From Marinimicrobium hydrolyticum (GTDB lineage Bacteria; Pseudomonadota; Gammaproteobacteria; Pseudomonadales; Cellvibrionaceae): 64,000 nucleotides of DNA. This document shows, piece after piece, positions 29,218-37,644 of this stretch (positions are counted from its first letter, which is position 1; each line of letters opens with the position of its first letter). The DNA is taken from NCBI RefSeq assembly GCF_030848505.1, contig NZ_JAVDDU010000012.1:42295-106294 (forward strand), read 5' to 3'. The position numbers and the translations under genes were made by a program. The notes below the pieces were generated by a model. That model was given only the letters and a program-made list of their open reading frames with translations, did not search any database and was not told the DNA's origin.

Positions 29218-29493
29218 ATGCCATCCCTCACTGCAACAATTATTAACAAGCGCGGATTGCACGCCCGGGCAGCGGCCAAGTTTGCCACACTGGCCTCCGA
29301 GTTCGAGTGTGACATTCAGGCGCGAACAGCCGGTTCTGCCCAATGGGTGGACGGCAAGAGTGTTATGTCACTAATGTTACTGGCGGCCGCTCAAGGTACA
29401 CAGCTGGAGATCTGCGCCGAAGGACAGGATGGCGATGCCGCCATAAAAGCCCTATGCGACTTGATTGATGACTATTTTGAAGAAGGTGAATAA
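29218..29493 (+). CDS. ptsO: Nitrogen-PTS phosphocarrier NPr
   Basis: HPr-like carrier that passes phosphate from enzyme I-Ntr to PtsN. Counting from the ATG at 29218 the phosphorylated residue is His15 in NKRGLHARAAAKF. The regulatory-site region GKSVMSLMLLAAAQGT is also conserved. The 91-residue length is right. A longer frame starting at 29128 overlaps rapZ by about 85 bases and adds 30 residues with no family support. The start is four bases after the rapZ stop. Confidence 0.95.
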   Translation: MPSLTATIINKRGLHARAAAKFATLASEFECDIQARTAGSAQWVDGKSVMSLMLLAAAQGTQLEICAEGQDGDAAIKALCDLIDDYFEEGE

Positions 29494-29539
29494 CCCCTCT
29501 GCAAATGGTCTCCCTGCCCCACCCTGAGAATTGCTAGCT

Positions 29540-30862
29540 ATGCACAAACTGTTACCAATTGTACTGTCCGCTTTAATGCTGTGGGGCTGCGGGAGTGGGA
29601 GCGAGCGCCCCTCCCACCCGCGCACGCCTCAGGGCAGCACTGGGCTCTACGCCGCGCAGCCTGATAGCCCTTATGCGAATGTCTTGCCGGAGTGCGCGTT
29701 CGTGTTTGTGCGCGGTGGCAACAACAACGCTAACCGTGCCTGCACCATGAATCGTTTGCCGTTACTGGGTCAGGACCATGAGACCATTGAGGTCGAGCAC
29801 ATCATGTCACGCACGGTAATCAGTCACGACTGGATGGGCGTTCGCTTTGAGCAGTTGCTGGAAGAGCTACCGGACGACCTGCTGCAATTGTTTCAAGCGG
29901 TCACCGCGGTGGTCATCGGCGCGGACATTCGGCCCTCCTACTACTGGACCGCCACGGGCGCCATCTATTTGGATCCATCCCGCTTGTGGTTAACAGAAGC
30001 GGAAAAGAACACCATTTCCCGAGCGCCGGATTTCCGCTCCGAATTTGGGCAGGAACTCGACTTCACGGTTTTGTGGCGCTATGTCAAAGACGACACCAAC
30101 GCCTGGCGTCACTATTCTTTGAGCGGGCCGGAAACTCAACGCCCACTCAGCCATATTGTTTATCCCATGGCTTCTTTGCTGTTCCATGAGCTGGCCCACG
30201 CCAACGACTATATTCCTCCTACGGAAATACCCCACATAGACCGGCGGCGTACGGTTCTGCAGGCGGCTATCGCCCTGGAGAGCAACAACATTTCCGCGCA
30301 ATTGCGCAACGCCATGCCTTTGCGGTCAGAAATGTTGTTCGGCTTAGCGGATGTCATGTATTTGGGAGACTCGGCTACGGCCGCCCAACGCGCTCTATCC
30401 GCCGAACAGGTGGGATTGGAGTTCGCCGACGACATTGCCAGCGACACTTACTCCTACAGCACCAGCGCCGAAGACACCGCCATGCTGTTCGAAGAAGCCA
30501 TGATGCGCTACCACTTTGGCATCGAGCGCGATCTTGCCTTTACCGATGCGCCTGACAGCCGCCAGGCTCTGTGCAATGATTACGTGGTGCGCTGGGGAAG
30601 CCGCGGACGGGTAGGTGACCCGGACGTCCGGGAAAGAGTAGCACTGATACTGCCGCTGTTTTTGGATCGCAACGACGTGAGCGAATACCTGGATGCGCTG
30701 GACGCACCCACTCACCTGGCCGAAGGTCGTGGCTGGTGCGAAACCCTGAGCCAACCCGCATTCAGCCCCGCGCTATTGAAAGCGCAACCGGTAAACCCGC
30801 CCCTGCCCGAGCAGGAGCAGGAGCAGGAGCATCGTCACACTCCCGGCCACCCCCATCACTAA
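29540..30862 (+). CDS. Predicted lipoprotein with a HExxH metallopeptidase motif, function unknown
   Basis: A 440-residue secreted lipoprotein: the signal ends LMLWGC, with the lipidated Cys17. The mature protein contains HELAH at residues 216-220 within MASLLFHELAHANDYIP, a zinc-peptidase-type helix. It also has a second His-containing stretch (EHIMSRTVISHDWMG) and four further cysteines that could form disulfides (PECAF, RACTM, ALCND, GWCET). The C-terminus is a Glu/Gln- and His-rich tail (EQEQEQEHRHTPGHPHH) that may bind metal. The start is the ATG at 29540; a TTG three codons earlier is less likely. It lies 46 bases after ptsO and 22 before darP, in the same direction. I do not recognise the family. 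The presumed protease activity rests on the motif alone. Confidence 0.8.
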   Translation: MHKLLPIVLSALMLWGCGSGSERPSHPRTPQGSTGLYAAQPDSPYANVLPECAFVFVRGGNNNANRACTMNRLPLLGQDHETIEVEHIMSRTVISHDWMGVRFEQLLEELPDDLLQLFQAVTAVVIGADIRPSYYWTATGAIYLDPSRLWLTEAEKNTISRAPDFRSEFGQELDFTVLWRYVKDDTNAWRHYSLSGPETQRPLSHIVYPMASLLFHELAHANDYIPPTEIPHIDRRRTVLQAAIALESNNISAQLRNAMPLRSEMLFGLADVMYLGDSATAAQRALSAEQVGLEFADDIASDTYSYSTSAEDTAMLFEEAMMRYHFGIERDLAFTDAPDSRQALCNDYVVRWGSRGRVGDPDVRERVALILPLFLDRNDVSEYLDALDAPTHLAEGRGWCETLSQPAFSPALLKAQPVNPPLPEQEQEQEHRHTPGHPHH

Positions 30863-30884
30863 TGATCAGCGAGACCGCGTGCCC

Positions 30885-31394
30885 ATGATTCACGAACAGC
30901 CAGACGAATTTGAAGGAGAAGAGCCCGTCAGTAAATCCCAGCGCAAGCGTGAATCGCTGGCATTGCAGAAGCTGGGTAAGACACTCACGGAATTAAAACC
31001 GCAACAGCTGACCAAAATTCCACTGGCGGATGACCTGCGTGAGGCCATCACCGAACTGGAGCGCATTCATCACAGGGAGGGGCGTCGGCGGCATCTACAA
31101 TTCATCGGCAAACTGATGCGCAGTGCAGATCACGACGCGATTCAGCAAGCCCTGGATGGGCTCCAAAAGGAAGGCCTGCAACAGGTACAGCAGCAACATC
31201 TGGTAGAACAGTGGCGCGACCGTTTACTGTCGGAAGAGAAAGAGGCGCTGGCGGAGTTCGTCGATGCCTACCAGCCGGACGATATTCAGCAACTCAACCA
31301 GCTGATACGACAAGCGCGCAAAGAAAAAGCCCAGGAAAAACCGCCGGCCGCTGCGCGCAAGTTGTTTCGCTTTGTACGAGATACACTGACCTAA
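30885..31394 (+). CDS. darP: Ribosome-associated protein DarP (DUF615/YjgA)
   Basis: Associates with late 50S assembly intermediates near the peptidyl-transferase centre. The 169-residue sequence has the family features VSKSQRKRESLALQKLGKTLTEL, LREAITELERIHHREGRRRHLQFIGKLMR, and a C-terminal KLFRFVRDTL. Several long basic helices explain the Gln/Lys/Arg richness. The start could be the ATG at 30885 or the GTG at 30879; there is no strong ribosome-binding site to choose between them. Its stop is one base from the stop of the convergent HAD gene. Confidence 0.93.
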   Translation: MIHEQPDEFEGEEPVSKSQRKRESLALQKLGKTLTELKPQQLTKIPLADDLREAITELERIHHREGRRRHLQFIGKLMRSADHDAIQQALDGLQKEGLQQVQQQHLVEQWRDRLLSEEKEALAEFVDAYQPDDIQQLNQLIRQARKEKAQEKPPAAARKLFRFVRDTLT

Positions 31395-31395
31395 G

Positions 31396-32043
31396 TCAGT
31401 TGCCGTGGCTCGGGGAGAAATCAGCCCAGTGGTGAAAGCTGTGCTGCACCCCCAATTGCAGCAATTGCTCAGCGCTCACGTGCGGCCGGTAAGCCCATAC
31501 GGTCGCCCCAGCGTTGGTCGCCGCCGTGATACCCGGCAGACTGTCTTCCACCACCAGGCACTTGTGAATATCCAACCCTAGACTTTGGGCTGCGCGCTGG
31601 TAAATAGCGGGGTTGGGTTTGGCTACGGCCAGGGTTTCAGCATCGAAGCGTCGTGCTGGCGGAAAGAACTGATCCAGGCCGGTCACACTCAGCTTAACGT
31701 CCAGTTCGGCTACCTGGGAGTTGGTGACCAATGCATAGGGCAGTGTCAGCTTTTCCAGTACCGCTTTAATTCCCGGCATAGCCGCCAACTCCGCGCGCAT
31801 CAACTGTTGCGCGTACTGGCGGTTATCCGCTTTAAAGCCTTCCAGATCCGGGATCGGCCGACCCAGTCGAGCTTCTACCATGGCCAGACAATCAGGCCAG
31901 CTGTGGCCAGTAAAGACTTCATCTACCTCCTGCAGCGTCAAGCTCATGCCCAGCTGCTGGACGGATCGGTGCAACGCCCGGGTTGCGAGCACTTCGGAGT
32001 CCACCAGGACTCCATCACAATCAAATAATACCGCTGCAAACAC
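31396..32043 (-). CDS. HAD-superfamily phosphatase, beta-phosphoglucomutase-like subgroup
   Basis: A 215-residue haloacid-dehalogenase-type hydrolase. Motif I is LFDCDGVLVDSE with Asp8 and Asp10, followed by a four-helix cap domain (about residues 15-80). Motif II is LVTNSQ, motif III is the Lys in AKPNPAIY, and motif IV is VVEDSLPGI. This resembles YieH/GmhB-like sugar-phosphate phosphatases or 6-phosphogluconate phosphatase. The substrate cannot be read from the sequence. It is a single-gene unit convergent with darP. Confidence 0.88.
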   Translation of the reverse strand: MFAAVLFDCDGVLVDSEVLATRALHRSVQQLGMSLTLQEVDEVFTGHSWPDCLAMVEARLGRPIPDLEGFKADNRQYAQQLMRAELAAMPGIKAVLEKLTLPYALVTNSQVAELDVKLSVTGLDQFFPPARRFDAETLAVAKPNPAIYQRAAQSLGLDIHKCLVVEDSLPGITAATNAGATVWAYRPHVSAEQLLQLGVQHSFHHWADFSPSHGN

Positions 32044-32116
32044 AATCAGCCCTCATTAACGGGTTGCGGGAAAAGACGCAGAACAGATACTCTGGCCATT
32101 GACCCCAGGAGACACT

Positions 32117-32437
32117 ATGCAGATCGACAACTTATCCGAGCAACTCGACGACAAGCTGTCGCGGCTTGACCAACAATTGGCCAACCTGCGCGAAGCACGT
32201 CAGCAGGTCGATGATGCCGCAGCACAAAGTGTGATTGACGATGATATTGCCACTCTCCTGGATACCCGGGCCCGGCTTTTGAAGTCCCGTTCTTTAGCCT
32301 GGAAGGTGCACCAACTACGACAACAAACCGACCCTAACAGTCGGGACACTCGCTATCGCAGCTTGGGATTGGCATTGATGGTATTCAGTGGTTTTGCTCT
32401 GGCCGGCCTTATTGCGGCCTACTTCTGGCTGCTTTAA
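32117..32437 (+). CDS. Small C-terminal-anchored membrane protein with coiled coil
   Basis: A 106-residue protein of unknown function. Residues 1-70 are helical with heptad-like Leu spacing (LSEQLDDKLSRLDQQLANLR), rich in Asp, Gln and Arg. A single membrane segment at 85-105 ends the chain in AAYFWLL. The likely topology is a cytoplasmic coiled coil with a tail anchor. The start at 32117 has AGGAGA five bases upstream, so the longer frame from 32099 is rejected. It stands between two minus-strand genes and probably has its own promoter. I do not recognise a named family. Confidence 0.75.
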   Translation: MQIDNLSEQLDDKLSRLDQQLANLREARQQVDDAAAQSVIDDDIATLLDTRARLLKSRSLAWKVHQLRQQTDPNSRDTRYRSLGLALMVFSGFALAGLIAAYFWLL

Positions 32438-32459
32438 GGCGCTTTCGAGGCTAACGCAC

Positions 32460-32780
32460 TTATTCCTTAACCGCGGACTCGTCCATCAGGGTTTTCAGCT
32501 CACCCTTTTCGTGCATTTCCATAATAATGTCGCAGCCGCCAATCAGCTCGCCGTTGACCCAAAGCTGGGGAAAGGTGGGCCAGTTACCGTACTTGGGCAA
32601 GTTGGCGCGGATATCCGGGTTGGCAAGTACATCCACGTAGGCGAAACGCTGGCCACAGGACATAACCGCCTGAGCCGTGCGTTGGGAAAAACCGCACTGG
32701 GGCGCATTGGGTGAGCCCTTCATGTAAAGAATCACGGGATTTTCGGAAATTTGTTGCTTGATGGTGTCCATGATATCCAT
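32460..32780 (-). CDS. grxD: Monothiol glutaredoxin, CGFS type
   Basis: Iron-sulfur cluster carrier that uses a CGFS active site (Cys29) and glutathione to hold a [2Fe-2S] cluster between two monomers. The motifs ILYMKGSPNAPQCGFSQ, the cis-Pro region NWPTFPQLWVNGELIGGCDI and the 106-residue length fit the single-domain class. BolA-type proteins such as the IbaG encoded at 20 kb are its usual partners. It is transcribed alone. Confidence 0.97.
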   Translation of the reverse strand: MDIMDTIKQQISENPVILYMKGSPNAPQCGFSQRTAQAVMSCGQRFAYVDVLANPDIRANLPKYGNWPTFPQLWVNGELIGGCDIIMEMHEKGELKTLMDESAVKE

Positions 32781-32916
32781 AGAACTGCTGCTACCTCATT
32801 GAAGTCGACCGAAGGATAACGCGGGTTGCCCAGAGTAACCAAGCGCCCCACTCAAGTATTACTATTCTACCCCAGTGAGGTCATTGAGGCCAGTTAGCAG
32901 GCCCCGGAAACCGGAG

Positions 32917-35310
32917 TCAGACACCGCCTTCCTGAAGACGTTTCTTGGTCAAATGTGTGGCGGTGTGCGTGAGCGGATCTTCCGGCCAGGGATGCTTCGG
33001 GTAGCGGCCGCGCATCTGCTTGCGCACCTCTGGATAGGCCTGCTTCCAGAACGAAGCCAGATCGGCCGTAATCGCCAGCGGGCTGCCATTGGGTGAGGCC
33101 AAGTGGATACGCAGCGGCACTCGCCCCTGCGCCAGCGCCAGTGATTCGCAACCAAAAAATTCCTGCAGCTTTGCACTAATCTCGGGCAATCCTTCATCAG
33201 GGTAATCAATAGGCGCACGTCGGCCGCTGGGTAGACTGAGATGAGTGGGCAGCCAGTCCTCAAGGCGCTGTACCCGTTCATGGCCCAGGTAATATTCCAA
33301 ACCCGCGCGCCAGGGCAGCGCCTCCAAACGTGTAGCGGCATCCAGAAACGGCTCCAGCCACTGCGATAGGCTCGCCCGAAGCTGCTCCTCGGATACGTCG
33401 GGAAACTCCGCCAGTTGGTATTGCGCCGCCAGCCGGGCGCGCAGCAGTAACTGGCGAGCCTCCGGCTGCCAGGGCCAGGAGAGGAGGTCACGGGAGGCGA
33501 TATGCGCGCACAGCGCCTCGGGCACCTCGGCCGGCGGTAGCACGTCGCTTTGCTCTGCGATCCGAACGCCGCCCATCCACCACTGGGTCTGGCGACACCA
33601 CTGGCCGCGGGTGTGAACCAACTCCTGCGTGGGTTGGCTCAATCGGCGCTGCGCGGCCTGATCCAAACTCAGGGGAAAACCCGCCCCTCTGTGGTGTCGG
33701 CCTTGGGCAGCGATGTGCGGAAACACAGCCCAGTCTTCGTCCAGAGGACCGGCTGGGCTCACGCTGATGCCGGTGTTGAGCCGATAGCGGCCGGATTCCA
33801 CCCGACGCCCAATGCGATCGCGAAAGGCCCAGGCCAAAGCCTGGGGGTCCAGCGCCCCCGCCTCCACCTCTTCGGCTGCCAGCACTTGCAACCAACGGCG
33901 CCGCTGCTGGCGCCACTGTGGGTTACGCTGTGCCTCGGCCGCCGAGGACAACAACCAGTTGTCCACATCATCCGGCAGCCATTCAAAGTGCAGGGCGAGC
34001 GCCAGATTGAGCAAAGGCGTGGCGAGACGACTTCCCTGCGATTGCAACAATGCCGCCAAACGGGGATGGGTCCCCAATGCGGCCACCTGTCGGCCCGCCT
34101 TCGTCACCCGCCCTTCTTGATCCAGCAACTTCCAATAGGCCAGCTGCTCCTGAGCGCCCGCCAAGGCGATGGGGTTTGGCGCCTCCAACCAGGATAATTG
34201 CCCGGCCGGGGTGCCCCAGTGGGCTAAACGCAGCGCCAGCGGCAGAAAATCAGTGGCTCGAATTTCCGGCAGATCAGCGGCGGCCAAGGGCAAATCTTGC
34301 GACCAAAGGCGTAAGCACTGGCCGGGCTGAACCCGGCCGGCCCGACCGGCGCGTTGATCCGCGCTGGCGCGGCTGATGCGCCGATCACTCAATCGGCTGA
34401 TGCCCGTACGCTGCTCATAGTCCGGTCGGCGCGCCAGCCCGGAATCCACCACCAGGGTCACATCGGCAATGGTCAAGGACGTCTCGGCGATATTGGTCGC
34501 CAAAATCACTCGGGCGCCACTTTCAGGATCCAACGCCAGGGCTTGCTCCCGGTCATCCACTCGACTGTGCAGCCGGTAAAGCGGATGCTCTGGATTGGCA
34601 TGGCGTAGCGCTCGAGCGCTATCCTCAATGGCCCGCCAACCGGGCAAAAAAACCAGCACCGTGCGCGCTTGCCAATCGGGCACCGTTCGCACAGCCTCAA
34701 GCACTTGCTGCTCCAGGGGGGGTGTGCGGCCCTGAACAACCTTGGGGGCCCAGTACTCTACGCTGACAGGAAAACAGCGGCCAGGCGCCAATAAACGCTG
34801 GCTCACCTGCTGCCGCAAGGCGGGATCCGGGGTTGCGGACATTAACACTAGGCGCAGGTCTTCACGGACGGAGTATACTTCTTGCAGCCAGGCCCAAGCG
34901 GTGTCCTGATTGACGCTGCGCTCATGCACCTCATCCAAAATTACGGTACTGACGCCATCCAGCGTCGGATTGTGCAGAAGCTGCTGGAGGAGAATCCCCG
35001 GAGTCATCACCAGCAGGCGAGTAGAATCGCCGGCTCGGCGCTCGTAGGGGACCTGGTAACCCACCGTTCGGCCTGGGGCCTCGCCCAACAACTCCGCCAG
35101 TCGCCGCGCCAGGGCGCGCGTGGGCAGCACTCGGGGCTGGATCAACCAAACAACCTCCCCTTGGGGTGCTTCCTCCAGGGCCCAGAGCGGCGCTAGCGTG
35201 GACTTGCCAGCGCCGGGCTCTGCCTCCAGCAACAGCGGCCCCTTCCCTAGAGCGGCGATGAAGTCTTCTCGGTATTCGCTGAGAGGAAGATCGGGAAATT
35301 CAGGCTGCAC
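32917..35310 (-). CDS. hrpB: ATP-dependent RNA helicase HrpB
   Basis: DEAH-type helicase of 797 residues; the precise role of HrpB in bacteria is not settled. Motif I is GAGKST (about residues 34-39), motif II is DEVHERS, motif III is SAT, and motif VI contains DQRAGRAGRVQPG. The HrpB-specific C-terminal domain is present, with the typical ending PKHPWPEDPLTHTATHLTKKR. Length and ending indicate a complete gene. It starts six bases after the stop of the upstream TonB receptor gene, so the two may share a transcript. Confidence 0.95.
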   Translation of the reverse strand: MQPEFPDLPLSEYREDFIAALGKGPLLLEAEPGAGKSTLAPLWALEEAPQGEVVWLIQPRVLPTRALARRLAELLGEAPGRTVGYQVPYERRAGDSTRLLVMTPGILLQQLLHNPTLDGVSTVILDEVHERSVNQDTAWAWLQEVYSVREDLRLVLMSATPDPALRQQVSQRLLAPGRCFPVSVEYWAPKVVQGRTPPLEQQVLEAVRTVPDWQARTVLVFLPGWRAIEDSARALRHANPEHPLYRLHSRVDDREQALALDPESGARVILATNIAETSLTIADVTLVVDSGLARRPDYEQRTGISRLSDRRISRASADQRAGRAGRVQPGQCLRLWSQDLPLAAADLPEIRATDFLPLALRLAHWGTPAGQLSWLEAPNPIALAGAQEQLAYWKLLDQEGRVTKAGRQVAALGTHPRLAALLQSQGSRLATPLLNLALALHFEWLPDDVDNWLLSSAAEAQRNPQWRQQRRRWLQVLAAEEVEAGALDPQALAWAFRDRIGRRVESGRYRLNTGISVSPAGPLDEDWAVFPHIAAQGRHHRGAGFPLSLDQAAQRRLSQPTQELVHTRGQWCRQTQWWMGGVRIAEQSDVLPPAEVPEALCAHIASRDLLSWPWQPEARQLLLRARLAAQYQLAEFPDVSEEQLRASLSQWLEPFLDAATRLEALPWRAGLEYYLGHERVQRLEDWLPTHLSLPSGRRAPIDYPDEGLPEISAKLQEFFGCESLALAQGRVPLRIHLASPNGSPLAITADLASFWKQAYPEVRKQMRGRYPKHPWPEDPLTHTATHLTKKRLQEGGV

Positions 35311-35316
35311 GGATAA

Positions 35317-37353
35317 TTACCAACGGTAGTCCAGTGTCAGGCCAGCGCTGAGATTGCGCCCTGGCGCTGGCTCAAACGAACGGCCATGGCCCTGATTGAC
35401 GATGACCGAGCCGACATAAGTCGCGTCCGTCAGATTAGCGACTTTCGTCCAAACGTCCAGGCCCCAATGGCTCCAAGAGTGTTGGCTACGCAGGGTAAAG
35501 TCCCACACCGTGGATGAAGGGGCGAAAACCTCATTGTCATCCCCCGTGGCCACTTCACCGCGATAGCGGCCCACTAAGGCGAGGCTAAGGCGCGGATCCA
35601 GCCAGGGCTCCCAGCGTAATTGGGTGTACAGGTTGGTATCGGCAATGCCCGGCAGGCGGTTACCGGCCCACTCACCGCGGCTGTACTCGGCGTCCAGGTA
35701 ACTGGCGCTGTAACGGGCCCACAGCCCAGGAGCCAATAACCAATCCCCACTCAGCTCCACGCCCCGGCGCTCGGTGGCAGCGGCATTGCGGAAGGTGGTT
35801 CGGCCCCCTTCGGATTGATCCACCACCAGTTCGTCTCGGCTGTCGATCCAGAACAGACTTAAATCCACAGAGAGGACGCCCGGCTCACCGTAGCGCAGCC
35901 CCACTTCGTGCTGCTCGTTGCGCGCCGCCCTCAAGTCGGTATTTAGGCCGGTGCCCTCGCTGCGGTAGGCCATCTCGGTCAGAGTGGGCGTTTCAAAGCC
36001 TCGGCCGGTCCCGCCGTACAGCTCCCAATCGTCACCCAGCTGACGGCTGACGCCGATGGCGCCGGACCAATAATCGTAGTCGGTTGAGCCGCTGTCATCC
36101 GGATTGCCAGGGGAGTCCTCGGTGGGAGGCACGATAAAAAAGTCGTCCACGTTAAAATCCAGACGACTGTAGCGCACCCCGCTGGTAATGTCCCAGGCGG
36201 GTGCCGGTTGCCACTCCAGTAAACTGTGCACATCGCGACTGCGTACCCGGCCCAGTTCATCCCGGCGTAGTTCGCCGGTTTCGCCAAAATTATTGACGAA
36301 GCCGCGACGCCGGTCTTCCATCTCCGACAGAGTTACGCCCACACTGAACTGAGCTGGCGTACCCCACAGGTGAAAGTCACTGCCGTAATTGCCCCGTGCG
36401 CCCGTGAAATCGCGGGTAAGGTCAATCACCGCGCCGGAGCTGGTAATGGCACTTCCGGGGAATGCCAGCCATTGATCCACCTCCCTTTGACCCCGCCAGA
36501 GCGCCAGCTCCCAGCGATGCGTCCCTTCAGCCTGACGCACTCGGGCCGAGGCTTGGCGGTGACGCAGTTGCTTGCGCGTGTTGAATGTCTCGGCACCCGG
36601 ATTACCCGCATTGGGATCTTCGCGCCACTGCTCCGGCGTGAGCCCTAAAGGGTCTTGGAGAAGAGGATCCTGGCTGGTGTCTACGCGCACGGTCGTTTCC
36701 ACGCCGGTGGGGCTGGTGTAGTAAAGCTGGCCGCCCAGATGGCGCCGCTCCGCTTCGGCGTGAGGGCGCTCGCCCTCACTGGTAAAACGCGAACCCTGTA
36801 CTCGGGCGGCCAGACTGTCTTGACGCCATTCCCCCGTCAGGGCCTGACGCTGGCGATCGCCCTCGCCCACCAGCGCCCGCGCCATCACCCGTGTTTCCTG
36901 GGGGGCAAGAGTCTCCAGATTAATCACGCCCCCGGCGCCATTGCCATACAAAGCCGCTAACGGGCCGCGCAGCACGCGTACCGAATGCACTTCATCCAGC
37001 ATCACACTGGACAGCTGCCCTTGCCCATCGGGTGTACCCAGGGGGATGCCATCCACCAGCAGGTCGATGCCCCGGACCCCGAAAGCCGAGCGAGCGCCAA
37101 AGCCGCGCAGCGTCAGCCGGGTATCCTGGGCGTAGTTGGAACGACTGTCGGCTTGCACGCCGGGTAGGCCCTGCAAAAGCTCCGCACTATCAATACGCAT
37201 CCCGGGCTGCTGATCATCCATACTGACTCGCGTATGCCCCACCGGCGGCGCTGCGTCGTTTCTGTCGCCTGTGACAATCAAGGTCTCCAACACCTCTGCG
37301 CGGGCGCCAAGGGCCGTAATTGCGGCGCATAAAAACAATGTGGCCGTTCGCAT
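35317..37353 (-). CDS. TonB-dependent outer-membrane receptor
   Basis: Outer-membrane active transporter energised by TonB. From the ATG at 37353 a 19-residue signal ends GARA, followed at once by the TonB box ETLIVTG. The plug domain runs to about residue 190 (LLQGLPGVQADSRSNYAQD, RGPLAALYGNGAGGVINL). A 22-stranded barrel follows, with a C-terminal Trp. The organisation resembles iron/siderophore or PQQ/copper-type receptors such as the OprC/YncD group; the ligand is not deducible. The frame extends 33 codons further upstream without a signal peptide, and that part is rejected. An ABC ATPase of the iron type lies nearby at 39.8 kb, but this does not prove a link. Confidence 0.9.
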   Translation of the reverse strand: MRTATLFLCAAITALGARAEVLETLIVTGDRNDAAPPVGHTRVSMDDQQPGMRIDSAELLQGLPGVQADSRSNYAQDTRLTLRGFGARSAFGVRGIDLLVDGIPLGTPDGQGQLSSVMLDEVHSVRVLRGPLAALYGNGAGGVINLETLAPQETRVMARALVGEGDRQRQALTGEWRQDSLAARVQGSRFTSEGERPHAEAERRHLGGQLYYTSPTGVETTVRVDTSQDPLLQDPLGLTPEQWREDPNAGNPGAETFNTRKQLRHRQASARVRQAEGTHRWELALWRGQREVDQWLAFPGSAITSSGAVIDLTRDFTGARGNYGSDFHLWGTPAQFSVGVTLSEMEDRRRGFVNNFGETGELRRDELGRVRSRDVHSLLEWQPAPAWDITSGVRYSRLDFNVDDFFIVPPTEDSPGNPDDSGSTDYDYWSGAIGVSRQLGDDWELYGGTGRGFETPTLTEMAYRSEGTGLNTDLRAARNEQHEVGLRYGEPGVLSVDLSLFWIDSRDELVVDQSEGGRTTFRNAAATERRGVELSGDWLLAPGLWARYSASYLDAEYSRGEWAGNRLPGIADTNLYTQLRWEPWLDPRLSLALVGRYRGEVATGDDNEVFAPSSTVWDFTLRSQHSWSHWGLDVWTKVANLTDATYVGSVIVNQGHGRSFEPAPGRNLSAGLTLDYRW

Positions 37354-37477
37354 AAAAACCCAACCCCTTAAATCGTTACCTAAAATGAGCAGCGATGTGC
37401 CGCTGCGTGTTTCAAAACGCAACAGTCTACTGACCCCGGCGTCGCTTGTCATAAGTAACGGCAGCTAACCGGCGCCA

Positions 37478-37505
37478 TTTGCCTTGCATCGCGTTTGCTT
37501 ATACT
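37478..37505 (+). promoter_or_regulatory. Candidate promoter of argD-argF
   Basis: TATACT at 37500-37505 is a good -10. The best -35 (TTTGCC, 16-base spacer) is weak. A transcript from here would have a leader of about 130 bases before argD. Confidence 0.35.
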
Positions 37506-37526
37506 ATTGGTCTTTACGATTTTACG

Positions 37527-37549
37527 GGCGGCCAAGGCCGCCTGTTTTT
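37527..37549 (+). terminator. Terminator-like hairpin in the argD leader
   Basis: GGCGGCC / GGCCGCC stem with a two-base loop followed by TGTTTTTG, on the plus strand. It lies downstream of the candidate -10 box and about 95 bases before argD. A terminator placed there suggests either transcription attenuation of the arginine genes or that argD starts from another promoter. Confidence 0.55.
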
Positions 37550-37644
37550 GTTTCGGATTCCCTGGTTTTATCCCCGCGTTGTTTACTGATTACCAGCCTG
37601 TTGCCACAACGGGCCATAGGCGGTTTTTCCAATGGAGCATGAGC

